In this document: one piece after another, positions 51,274-59,263 of the stretch | Numbering within the stretch: position 1 is the stretch's first letter | Layout of the letters: each line of letters begins with the position of its first letter | NCBI GenBank assembly: GCA_965115825.1 | Contig: OZ220464.1 | Coordinates: 1,922,001-1,986,000, forward strand | DNA from: Bin87 sp965115825 | GTDB lineage: Bacteria > Chloroflexota > Dehalococcoidia > Lucifugimonadales > UBA3495 | DNA: 64,000 nucleotides | Direction of reading: 5' to 3' | Position numbers and translations under genes: made by a program | Notes under the pieces: model-generated | What the model saw: only the letters and a program-made list of their open reading frames with translations | What the model was told of the DNA's origin: nothing | Database searches by the model: none

Positions 51274-53124
51274 ATGGATGCCCGGTTGCTGATGACCGAA
51301 ACCGTACGACATACTACGCCTCCCGGCGCGCCGCCTCCTGACGCCGCCCCGGACAATGCCGCGCCGGATGTTGCCGCGTCTGATGACGCGGGGCCGGACG
51401 ATGGGGGGCCCCGTAATGCGCGCTCCCCGGCGGGCTGGCCGGCCAACGGCGACAGACCCGATGGCGGCGACGCTGCTCTGATATTCAAGCAGGCTACCGA
51501 GTCCTGGGAATTTGATGAGATTTCCCAGCTCAACTACGCCTCTTTTGTTGAGGAAGTGCCGCAGCATCCGGCCAACGAGGACCGGGCGCTGGTTGACCGC
51601 TTCCATTCCGAAAACATCTACTTCATCTGCCGGCGCGAGCGTGAACTGCTTGGGATGATCTGCGTCCGCGACCGCCGGCCGTTTTCTTTGGACCAGAAGC
51701 TTGGCCGTCTTGAGCGTTATCTTCCGCAGGCGGAAGGCGCGCGCCTCTGCGAAGTGCGTCTGCTCACCGTGCGCCCGGATTTGCGCCGTACCCGCGTCCT
51801 CCCCGGCCTGCTCACTATGATGGCCCGCTTCTGCCACGAACGGGGCTACGACTACGTGGTCATGTCGGGGCGGGTGTCCCAGCAGCAGCTGTACCGGCGC
51901 ATCGGGTTTATTCCCTTCGGCCCGGTGGTTGGCGACGACGACGCGCCCTATCAGCCGATGTACCGTCCGGTTGGCAACGTCGCCGTCGAATTCGCCGGCA
52001 AGTTCCACGAAGGGGTTCCCGCTCCGTCCGGCGACCCGGTTATCCTCACTCCCGGCCCGGTAGCGATGCCGGCAGCCGTAGCGCAGGCGTTTTATCGTCC
52101 GCCGCTGTCCCATCGCTCGCCGGAGTTTCACCGGCTGATGCGGAACGCCAGGCAGGATCTGTGTCGGCTTACCGGCGCGAATCACTGCGCCATTATGGTC
52201 GGCTCCGGCACCATGGCCAACGATGTGGTCGCCGCGCAGCTGTCGCGTCTCAACGCGCCCGGGGTCATCGTCACTGCCGGCGAGTTCGGCGAGCGTCTGC
52301 TGGATCACGCTGACCGCATGGGGCTGCGCTACGCCGCCGTCCGGCACGAATGGGGCGCGGCCCTGGACTACCAGCGCATCGAGCAGGCCATAGCGGCCGC
52401 TGATGCGGGACACCGCCGCGGCTGCTGGCTGTGGACGGTGCACTGTGAAACGTCATCAGGGGCGCTGGCCGACCTGCCGCGCCTCAAGGCCATTTGCGAA
52501 CGGCGCCACGCCCGTATCGCGCTGGATTGCATCAGCAGCATCGCCGCGACGCCCGTTGACCTGGGCGGGGTCTGGCTGGCCAGCGGCGCCAGCGGCAAGG
52601 GACTGGCCGCCTATCCCGGCCTGGGCCTGGTGTTCTGCCAGGAGCGCCCCGAGCCGGATGCCGCGCTGCCCCGCTATTTAGACCTGGGTCTCTACTGCGC
52701 TTCCCGCAGCTCCGGCGAAGACAGCGGCGCAGTGCCCTTCACCCTGTCCTCCAACCTGCTGTCCGCGCTGGCGGCCGGTATTAATCGCCAGACCCCGGAG
52801 CTGCTGGCGCAAGTGGAAGAAGATGGCCGCTGGCTGCGTCGGCAGCTCCGGGCCATGGGGCTGACCCTGGTGGCATCCGAGCGGGAGAGCATCGGCGCAG
52901 TAACCACTATCGCGCTGTCCAGGAACGGCGTCGACTCGGAGCAGTTGGGGGGCGCGCTGGAAGCCCTGGGGTTCTACACTTCATACGCCAGCGGCTACCT
53001 GCGGGAACGCAACTGGCTGCAAATCTGCCTGCTGGGAGAGGTGAGCCGCCCGCAGCTGGAACGCCTGCTGCCCGTCCTGGCCGCCCAGATTGATGCCTTG
53101 ACGCGCGTACCGGCTCAGGCCTGA
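51274..53124 (+). CDS. GNAT acetyltransferase-aminotransferase class V fusion
   Basis: 616 residues in two enzymatic halves. After a polar proline/alanine-rich start, residues about 75-230 form a GNAT-like domain (FICRRERELLGMICVRD, CEVRLLTVRPDLRRTRVLPGLLTMM, LYRRIGFIPFG). Residues about 250-610 form a PLP aminotransferase of class V: ILTPGPVAMP, MVGSGTMANDVVAAQL, DCISSIAATPVDL and SGASGKGLAAYPGL with the PLP Lys. The aminotransferase half resembles the alanine-glyoxylate/serine or phosphonate-type transaminases. Fusion to GNAT suggests amino-group transfer followed by N-acetylation of the product; the substrate is unknown. Confidence 0.85.
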   Translation: MDARLLMTETVRHTTPPGAPPPDAAPDNAAPDVAASDDAGPDDGGPRNARSPAGWPANGDRPDGGDAALIFKQATESWEFDEISQLNYASFVEEVPQHPANEDRALVDRFHSENIYFICRRERELLGMICVRDRRPFSLDQKLGRLERYLPQAEGARLCEVRLLTVRPDLRRTRVLPGLLTMMARFCHERGYDYVVMSGRVSQQQLYRRIGFIPFGPVVGDDDAPYQPMYRPVGNVAVEFAGKFHEGVPAPSGDPVILTPGPVAMPAAVAQAFYRPPLSHRSPEFHRLMRNARQDLCRLTGANHCAIMVGSGTMANDVVAAQLSRLNAPGVIVTAGEFGERLLDHADRMGLRYAAVRHEWGAALDYQRIEQAIAAADAGHRRGCWLWTVHCETSSGALADLPRLKAICERRHARIALDCISSIAATPVDLGGVWLASGASGKGLAAYPGLGLVFCQERPEPDAALPRYLDLGLYCASRSSGEDSGAVPFTLSSNLLSALAAGINRQTPELLAQVEEDGRWLRRQLRAMGLTLVASERESIGAVTTIALSRNGVDSEQLGGALEALGFYTSYASGYLRERNWLQICLLGEVSRPQLERLLPVLAAQIDALTRVPAQA

Positions 53125-53130
53125 AGTCGG

Positions 53131-53490
53131 TTAATCCAGCAGGGCCAGCGCCCGGTTGACGAAGTTCCGCACCATTTCCGGATCGTTTTCGAGTTCGTAG
53201 TCTTCCATGAACAGGTGGTAAAAGTTGGCGTGGAACTTCTCCGCGACGGCGAACTCCGACCGGAAGCGCGAATCGCCGCGTTCTTCCGCCAGCCGCTTTA
53301 CCGTCTCTTTCAGGTCTCGGTGGCTGCCGTATCGCCAGCCGCGTCGCTGCGCTACGGCTATAACGGCCTGGGAGGCTGCGCCCCATAGTTTTTCCGACCC
53401 CTGCGCTACGTCGCCGGCGGCGAACTCGCGCTCTGCCGCTGCCAGGAACGCCAGGGCGGCGGCGCGCTTCTCTTCGGTCATTGCAGTCAT
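53131..53490 (-). CDS. PaREP1/HEPN-family protein
   Basis: 119 residues from ATG 53490 (another ATG at 53481 is equally possible). Helical: EEKRAAALAFLAAAEREFAAGDVAQGSEKLWGAASQAVIAVAQRRGW, then a C-terminal EKFHANFYHLFMEDYEL. This is the same architecture as the protein at 472-954. It converges with the aminotransferase gene, with only 6 bp between the two stops. Function unknown. Confidence 0.75.
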   Translation of the reverse strand: MTAMTEEKRAAALAFLAAAEREFAAGDVAQGSEKLWGAASQAVIAVAQRRGWRYGSHRDLKETVKRLAEERGDSRFRSEFAVAEKFHANFYHLFMEDYELENDPEMVRNFVNRALALLD

Positions 53491-53503
53491 AGTCTGATTT
53501 GCC

Positions 53504-53548
53504 CTTGGCGGCAGGGGCGGGTCAGGAGCCTGCCCCTGCCGCTCCAAG
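53504..53548. terminator. Long GC-rich hairpin after aconitase
   Basis: GCGGCAGGGGC (53508-53518) and GCCCCTGCCGC (53532-53542) are perfect 11-bp arms; outer CTTGG/CCAAG extend them. It lies directly downstream of the aconitase stop, so it is probably its terminator, although no T-run follows. Confidence 0.5.
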
Positions 53549-53552
53549 CCGG

Positions 53553-55835
53553 TTAGCGACCGCCTTCTTCCTGGTTTTTCATGTGGTTCATCGCGCTGCC
53601 GGCTTTGAACCATTCAATCTGCGTGTCGTTCAGCGTGTGGCGCAGGTTCAGCGTTTCCTCGCTGCCGTCGGCGTGCTTCAGAATGGCCTGCACCGGCCGG
53701 CCCGGGGCCAGCTCGTTCAGCCCGACCAGGCTCATCCGGTCATCGTCCAGGATTCGCTCCCAGTCGGCGGGGTCTTCAAAGGTCAGGGGAAGCAGCCCCT
53801 GTTTCTTCAGGTTGGACTCGTGGATGCGCGCGAAGCTGCGGGTGATGATGGCCGCCGCGCCCAGCATTCGGGGAGACAGCGCCGCGTGTTCCCGGCTGGA
53901 ACCCTCGCCGTAGTTCTCGTCACCGATGGCGACCCACCGGATGCCCTGCGCGCTGTAAGCTCGCGCAATCTCCGGGATGGGCATGATTTCCTCTCCGGAA
54001 AGCTGGTTTTTGCCGGTGCCGGTCTCATCGGTGTAGGCGTTATTGGCGCCCAGGAACATATTGTCGCTCAGGTTGTTCAGGTGCCCGCGGAACCGCAGCC
54101 AGGGGCCGGCCGGCGAAATGGAGTCGGTGGTCGTCTTGCCCTGGGTTTTCACCAGGACGGGGATGTCCTCAAAGTCCTTCCCGTCCCAGGCGGCCCAGGG
54201 TTGCAGAACCTGCAAGCGGTTGCTGTTGGGGTCGACCCGCACTTCCACGCCGCTGCCGTCCTCCGGCGGCTCCACATACATATCGGCGCCGGGGTCGAAG
54301 CCGGCCGGCGGCACTTCCGGAGCTTCCGACGGGGGGCGCAGCATGAACTCGTTGCCGTCGGCGTCCACCAGCGGGTCGGTCAGCGGGTTGAAGGAGAGGC
54401 TCCCGCCCAAGCCCATGGCCACTGCCAGCTCAGGGCTGGCGATGAAGTTCATGGTGCCGGCGTTGCCGTCGTTGCGGCTGGGGAAGTTGCGGTTGTACGA
54501 GGTTACGATGCTGTTGTCGGTGCCGCGGGCTTCGGGGCGGTTCCACTGCCCGATGCAGGGGCCGCAGGCGTTGGCCAGAACCGTGGCGCCGATTTCTTCC
54601 AGCGCGGCCTGCTGTCCGTCGCGCTCAATGGTGGCGCGCACCTGCTCGGAGCCAGGCGTAACCAGCAGACCCGACGCCGCCTTGACGCCCCGGGCCGCCG
54701 CCTGCCGGGCAACGTCGGCGCAGCGTTCCATGTCTTCGTAGGATGAGTTGGTGCAGCTGCCCACCAGGGCTACCGATACCCGCTCCGGGAACCCTTCCCG
54801 CTGCGTCTCCGCCGCCAGGGCGGAAATCGGACGCGCCCGGTCGGGCGAGTGGGGGCCCGTGATGTGGGGTTCCAGCGTGGACAGGTCTATCTCTACAATG
54901 CGCTCGTAGAACTGCTCCGGCTGCCGTTCCACTTCCGGGTCGGATTGCAGCAGGTGGCGGTATTCTTCGGCGATGGCGACCAGCTCGCCCCGGCCCGTTG
55001 CCCGCAGGTAGGTAGCCATGCGCTCGTCGTAGGGGAACACGTCGCCGGTGGCTCCCAACTCGGCGCCCATGTTGCAGATGGTGCCTTTGCCGGTGGCGGA
55101 AATGGACGCGGCTCCCGGCCCGAAGTACTCGATGATGGAGTTGGTGCCGCCCGATACCGTCAGTTCGTAGGCGAGCTTGATGATGACGTCCTTGGGCGCC
55201 GTCCAGCCGTTCATTTTTCCCGTGAGCTTGACTCCGATAATCTGGGGATACCGGACTTCCCAGGGGAGGCCGGCCATCACGTCCGCGGCGTCCGCGCCGC
55301 CCACGCCGATGGCCAGGGAGCCGAGGCCGCCGCCGTTCACCGTGTGCGAGTCGGTTCCGATTATGAGGCAGCCGGGAAAGGCGTACTTTTCCAGCACGAC
55401 CTGGTGGATGATGCCGGAGCCGGGCTTCCAGAACCCCATACCGTAGCGGCGGCTGGCCGATTCCAGAAACTGATAGACTTCGTTGCTCTCGTTGAGGGCG
55501 TCTTGGAGGTCGGAGGATGCTCCCACCCGCGCCTGTATGAGGTGGTCGCAGTGGACGGTGGTCGGCACTGCAACCCGGTCGCGGCCCGATTGCATAAACT
55601 GCAAAATCGCCATCTGCCCGGTAACGTCCTGGTGCGCTACCCGGTCGGGTCGCAGGTTGATGTAGCTGTCTCCGGGGCGCAGGTCGGCCTCGCCAACGTC
55701 GTCCAGGTGCGACAGCAGGAGCTTTTCAGACAAGGTCAGCGGACGGTTGAGCCGGGCGCGTACCTGGGTCAACTTTTCATCCATTTTGCGGTAGGTTTCC
55801 CGCACGAATTCCGGCGTGGAGTCTATGTTGCTCAT
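53553..55835 (-). CDS. acn: Aconitate hydratase
   Basis: 760 residues from MSNIDSTPEFVRETY; GAGGAGGAA lies upstream. All aconitase marks are present: GDSYINLRPDRVAHQDVTGQ, TDSHTVNGGGLGSLAIGVGG, LVGSCTNSSYEDMERCAD (first cluster Cys), LANACGPCIGQWNR (second and third cluster Cys), and at the end GDENYGEGSSREHAALSPR in the mobile domain. It interconverts citrate and isocitrate in the TCA cycle; the wording is closer to the mitochondrial-type than to AcnB. Its partner steps sucC/sucD are encoded about 40 kb away. Confidence 0.95.
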   Translation of the reverse strand: MSNIDSTPEFVRETYRKMDEKLTQVRARLNRPLTLSEKLLLSHLDDVGEADLRPGDSYINLRPDRVAHQDVTGQMAILQFMQSGRDRVAVPTTVHCDHLIQARVGASSDLQDALNESNEVYQFLESASRRYGMGFWKPGSGIIHQVVLEKYAFPGCLIIGTDSHTVNGGGLGSLAIGVGGADAADVMAGLPWEVRYPQIIGVKLTGKMNGWTAPKDVIIKLAYELTVSGGTNSIIEYFGPGAASISATGKGTICNMGAELGATGDVFPYDERMATYLRATGRGELVAIAEEYRHLLQSDPEVERQPEQFYERIVEIDLSTLEPHITGPHSPDRARPISALAAETQREGFPERVSVALVGSCTNSSYEDMERCADVARQAAARGVKAASGLLVTPGSEQVRATIERDGQQAALEEIGATVLANACGPCIGQWNRPEARGTDNSIVTSYNRNFPSRNDGNAGTMNFIASPELAVAMGLGGSLSFNPLTDPLVDADGNEFMLRPPSEAPEVPPAGFDPGADMYVEPPEDGSGVEVRVDPNSNRLQVLQPWAAWDGKDFEDIPVLVKTQGKTTTDSISPAGPWLRFRGHLNNLSDNMFLGANNAYTDETGTGKNQLSGEEIMPIPEIARAYSAQGIRWVAIGDENYGEGSSREHAALSPRMLGAAAIITRSFARIHESNLKKQGLLPLTFEDPADWERILDDDRMSLVGLNELAPGRPVQAILKHADGSEETLNLRHTLNDTQIEWFKAGSAMNHMKNQEEGGR

Positions 55836-55931
55836 CGCGGGTTCGTTCCTCCTCAATCTCAATTCCCCCGGTCAGGTCCGGGGTTCACATTCTAGCGTCA
55901 AAGCAGCCTTAACGCTACCGGGGAACATCTG

Positions 55932-55970
55932 AAAAGAGCCGCCGCCCACCGGATGGCGGGCGGCGGCTCT
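55932..55970 (-). terminator. Intrinsic terminator of the ferredoxin gene
   Basis: GAGCCGCCGCCC and GGGCGGCGGCTC are perfect 12-bp arms (55936-55947 and 55958-55969). On the minus strand the second arm is followed by TTTT. The site lies about 40 bp after the ferredoxin stop and just before the aconitase gene. Confidence 0.8.
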
Positions 55971-56010
55971 GGCGTCAACGCGCCGCAGGGCGGCGGACGG
56001 TTACTTACGG

Positions 56011-56253
56011 CTATTTGTCGAAGTAATCGTAGTTGATTTTGATGTATTCCTCGTACATCGCCGGCACCGCTTCTTCTGCGAAGATGGCCGTCACCGGGCA
56101 CACGGGCTCGCAGGCGGCGCAGTCGATGCACTCATCCGGGCTGATGAAGTACATATCGTCCTCGTCGGTGGTGTAGATGCAATCAACCGGGCAGACGTCA
56201 ACGCACGCGGCGTCTTTCACGCCCACGCACGGCTCCGTGATGATGTAGGTCAT
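56011..56253 (-). CDS. fdxA: 7Fe ferredoxin
   Basis: 80 residues from ATG 56253: TYIITEPCVGVKDAACVDVCPVDC, then CIDCAACEPVCP. Cys9, 17, 21, 25 plus Cys42, 45, 48, 52 form a [3Fe-4S]/[4Fe-4S] seven-iron ferredoxin (position 12 is Val instead of Cys). The acidic C-terminus (YEEYIKINYDYFDK) is typical. It carries electrons between oxidoreductases. It has its own terminator and is not obviously co-transcribed with aconitase. Confidence 0.9.
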   Translation of the reverse strand: MTYIITEPCVGVKDAACVDVCPVDCIYTTDEDDMYFISPDECIDCAACEPVCPVTAIFAEEAVPAMYEEYIKINYDYFDK

Positions 56254-56404
56254 AGCGGCTTTCCCCTTGTTTTCGCTTATTGTAGCGCTGCTGCGGATGG
56301 TCAGCTTGCTTTCAGGGCGGCAATGCAATCTACAGACACCCGCTACCTATGACAGATTATAGCATGCCCCATTGCCAATGCAACCGCGCCTCCGTCGCCT
56401 GTGG

Positions 56405-56839
56405 CTACACCCGGGTGAATCGCTTCTTGGTGGAAAGGGTGACAAAGGTCTGCGTTTTCTGCACGCCTTCGATTACGCCGATTCGGGTGCGCAGGAACTC
56501 TCCCAGGCTTTCGGCCGATTCCAAGGCCGTCCACACGAAAACGTCGTAGGGGCCGGTGGCGACTACGACGTAGTGGGCTTCGTCCAGTTCCGCGATGCAC
56601 TCGGCAACGGAGTCCGATTTGCCCGGGCCGGTTTCCAGGCCAATCAGAGCGGAGGTTCCGTAGCCCATCTTTTCCAGGTTGGGCACGGCTACCACGTGGA
56701 CGATGTCATCCTTGATGAGCCGACGCAGCCGGCGCCGAACGGTACCCTCGCTAACGCCTACGGCTCGGGCTATTTTGGCGTTGGATGCTCGCCCGTCGGC
56801 CTGGAGAATACCAACTATCTTAAGGTCAAGTTCGTCCAT
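56405..56839 (-). CDS. Lrp/AsnC-family transcriptional regulator
   Basis: 144 residues: an N-terminal helix-turn-helix (DELDLKIVGILQADGRASNAKIARAVGVSEGTVRRRLRRL) and a C-terminal RAM ligand-binding domain (GTSALIGLETG, DVFVWTALESAESLGEFL). Members bind amino acids and repress or activate. An inverted repeat at 56898-56946, 60-107 bp upstream, fits an autoregulatory site. The EamA transporter gene downstream on the same strand could be a target, as Lrp genes are often near amino acid exporters. Confidence 0.9.
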   Translation of the reverse strand: MDELDLKIVGILQADGRASNAKIARAVGVSEGTVRRRLRRLIKDDIVHVVAVPNLEKMGYGTSALIGLETGPGKSDSVAECIAELDEAHYVVVATGPYDVFVWTALESAESLGEFLRTRIGVIEGVQKTQTFVTLSTKKRFTRV

Positions 56840-56897
56840 CGCTTGGGTCGACTCCGTGCGGAAATCCGCCCGACTATTCTAACGGCAGTCGGACGCA

Positions 56898-56946
56898 GAT
56901 TGTTGACGGTTGATGATATTCGCTGCGCCGGCGATTGTCAACAATC
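56898..56946. promoter_or_regulatory. Lrp-type operator
   Basis: GATTGTTGAC (56898-56907) and GTCAACAATC (56937-56946) are perfect 10-bp inverted arms. The right half is also a palindrome on its own (GATTGT-CA-ACAATC). It lies upstream of the Lrp gene and between it and the EamA gene's 3' end. Confidence 0.5.
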
Positions 56947-57051
56947 AATCTGCCTGTATTGCCATAAATCGTTTATTATGCTACGGATTCACTGCCCATA
57001 ATCGCTTTTATGCGCATTATATGCGTAATGCGACGGCTCCGGCAGCGCGGA

Positions 57052-58020
57052 TCACCCCAGGCTCAGCGCGCTCACGCCGCCTACTATCATTATCACGGAA
57101 ACGCCTTTTACCGTCAGGGCTTGCGGCGTCAGCGATTCATCCAGCAGCTGCCAGCGCACCCGGGACAGTATCGTTGATGCGATGAATACGAACAGGGGCC
57201 GCGTCGCCAGCACCGCCGCCACCAGCGACGCCGGGCCGAGGCTGTAAGCGTACACCGACAGCAGGATGGACACCGCCGGCATCAGCGACTCCCCGAAAAT
57301 CAGCATCCCCAGCACCGTAGGTTGTCGCGCCGCCGCGCTGAGACGCCGCCAGCCATCGGCGCCCCCGGTCAGTCCCGCCGCGAAGAAAACCGCTCCCACC
57401 GTAGCCTGCTGCATCCCGAAAACCGTGAGCACGGGGATGTCCGCGTTCAGGGCTGCCTTGGCCACCACAAAGCTGCCGGCGGCGCATAATGCGCTCAACA
57501 GCAGTATCGCCGGCCCGTAAAATGCCGACCGGTCGCCCAGGGTGAACACGGCGGTGCTGGGCACGCTGGCGCCCGGCCCGATGCGACCGTAGGGGCGTTC
57601 CTGGTACAGCCGCACCGAAATCAGCACGGCGCCGGCTACCACCAGACCGATGCCGCCCCATTGCGCGACCGATATGCGCTCTCCCAGAAACAGCGCCGCC
57701 AGAATGGCCACGTAGATGGGATTGGTTTGAGCGATGGCCACGGCGCGGGAGGCTTCCATCAGCCGCAGACCCCGGAACAGCAGCACGACCGAGCCGCCCA
57801 TCAGCAGGCCGGCCGCTACCGGCGACAGGGACACCGGCCAGGATACGCCGGCGGGCAGGCCCATCGTCAGCAGAACGCCGCTGCCGTACAGCATCCCGCA
57901 GATGCCGCACCACAGGCACAACGGCGCCACGCCGCCCAGATGAAACGAGAGCAGCCGCTTGTCGCAAACGCTGACAAAGCAGAAAGCCAGCGAACTGCCC
58001 AAAGCAAATAACGCCCACAT
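57052..58020 (-). CDS. EamA-family (DMT) transporter
   Basis: A 322-residue protein with ten hydrophobic helices in two EamA halves. LVSSF-like LAFCFVSVCDKRLLSF begins the first; AIAQTNPIYVAILAALFLGERISVAQWGGIGLVVAGAVLIS is its end, and SILLSVYAYSLGPASLVAAVLATRPLFVF belongs to the second. The family exports amino acids and metabolites. It is encoded upstream of the Lrp gene on the same strand. Substrate unknown. Confidence 0.9.
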   Translation of the reverse strand: MWALFALGSSLAFCFVSVCDKRLLSFHLGGVAPLCLWCGICGMLYGSGVLLTMGLPAGVSWPVSLSPVAAGLLMGGSVVLLFRGLRLMEASRAVAIAQTNPIYVAILAALFLGERISVAQWGGIGLVVAGAVLISVRLYQERPYGRIGPGASVPSTAVFTLGDRSAFYGPAILLLSALCAAGSFVVAKAALNADIPVLTVFGMQQATVGAVFFAAGLTGGADGWRRLSAAARQPTVLGMLIFGESLMPAVSILLSVYAYSLGPASLVAAVLATRPLFVFIASTILSRVRWQLLDESLTPQALTVKGVSVIMIVGGVSALSLG

Positions 58021-58176
58021 ACTGACCTAACAGGCTATCAAACTAATCGGCAGGTTTACCGACGACATCACACGAATCTTACACATCGGCCCCTTCCGCA
58101 AAGTGTCAATATGCCCAACTATTTCGGCAATAGCATAGCGAAAGAAAGACAGGAACCGAGAGTGTATGAGGTGGGC

Positions 58177-59175
58177 TTATGCAGCAGACGAACCGGTAGA
58201 TGGAATCGTGTACGCTTGATGGTTATCAGTACAATGGTTGCGTACTTTATCCAGCCATCGGTCATACCAATACCATGTGCGTGCTATCTGAACACCGTAA
58301 CCTCTCCCAGGGTTTTTACCGTCGAGCTTCTTCCACAATTGAGTATGCTGGTACATACCGAAATGATAATACCCTTCTTTATGCATCAGCGAGACGACTT
58401 CACCCGGCAAATATTTTGGACGTTCTACTTCTTTCAACATTATCCGGCTATACTCAGCATTAATTGCCTGCCCCAAGTCAGAATCGAACTTCACGAACTC
58501 AACAACCTCGTCGGCCTGAGCTCTTTTGCTTGTTACAACAGGTATAAAAAGGAACCGACGCCGAAAGTGTTGCGACTGCATCACATCGTCTGACAATTTG
58601 GCGTCAAATTCTTGGATATACTTATCCACATTAGAGGGTAAAGGATCGGCAGTTTCTTTGGTAGTGGAAATCGTGAGGTCACGGAACTGTAGCGTGAATG
58701 CTACGGCGGCGTCAAGCGAGCACTGTTCGCCGAACAGATCGCATATGTAACGCTCGTAATTGAGGCAACAGGCAAGATATCGCCCAGAAAGACGTTCGTC
58801 AGCCCCCGACGAGCCATGATGCTCAATTTCGTTTCGCAAACCGATGAGAAATCTAAGATTGAGCTTTGTGGGGTCGTCTAATGGGCAAGCATCGTCGTTG
58901 AGGCACCGTTCAAGTCCCCAGTACTTGAACGCTCCTGATTTAGTCCTGGCAAATTTACGCCTTTTGGAGCGCATCTCGTGATACCGATATTCCACTCCGA
59001 TACTCCGGAAATGGGCATGGAGGAGATATGTCCAGGCTATGTTCATAAGGACGATAAAAGTTTCGGTTTTGAATGTTGTGAGAGGATTGTTGAAAGACTG
59101 AACAGCATTGAGAGCCGCTTCGCGAGATTTCTCAATCAGTTCCTTCTTGACATTCGAGCTACGCTTTCTGGTCAT
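58177..59175 (-). CDS. DUF3644 (HEPN-like) protein
   Basis: A 332-residue protein of the DUF3644 family: ELIEKSREAALNAVQSFNNP and TFIVLMNIAWTYLLHAHF at the start, then LNLRFLIGLRNEIEHHGS, an RX4H motif (R-NEIE-H) as in HEPN RNases. The C-terminal part (FRRRFLFIPVVTSKRAQADEVVEF, YHFGMYQHTQLWKKL) is uncharacterised. DUF3644 genes are often found in defence islands. The next gene on this strand is a methylase-nuclease fusion, so it may belong to the same system. Confidence 0.78.
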   Translation of the reverse strand: MTRKRSSNVKKELIEKSREAALNAVQSFNNPLTTFKTETFIVLMNIAWTYLLHAHFRSIGVEYRYHEMRSKRRKFARTKSGAFKYWGLERCLNDDACPLDDPTKLNLRFLIGLRNEIEHHGSSGADERLSGRYLACCLNYERYICDLFGEQCSLDAAVAFTLQFRDLTISTTKETADPLPSNVDKYIQEFDAKLSDDVMQSQHFRRRFLFIPVVTSKRAQADEVVEFVKFDSDLGQAINAEYSRIMLKEVERPKYLPGEVVSLMHKEGYYHFGMYQHTQLWKKLDGKNPGRGYGVQIARTWYWYDRWLDKVRNHCTDNHQAYTIPSTGSSAA

Positions 59176-59263
59176 ACTCCTTTTCCTACTTATCTATGCA
59201 GCCGCTACTATTGTACCGCATCTAAATTAATTCGCAACTTCGTCACAGGCGTTGCGAGTATCG

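Noticed and set aside
53513..55895. Large plus-strand ORFs over aconitase
   Set aside because: GC-rich shadow frames opposite a certain aconitase gene.
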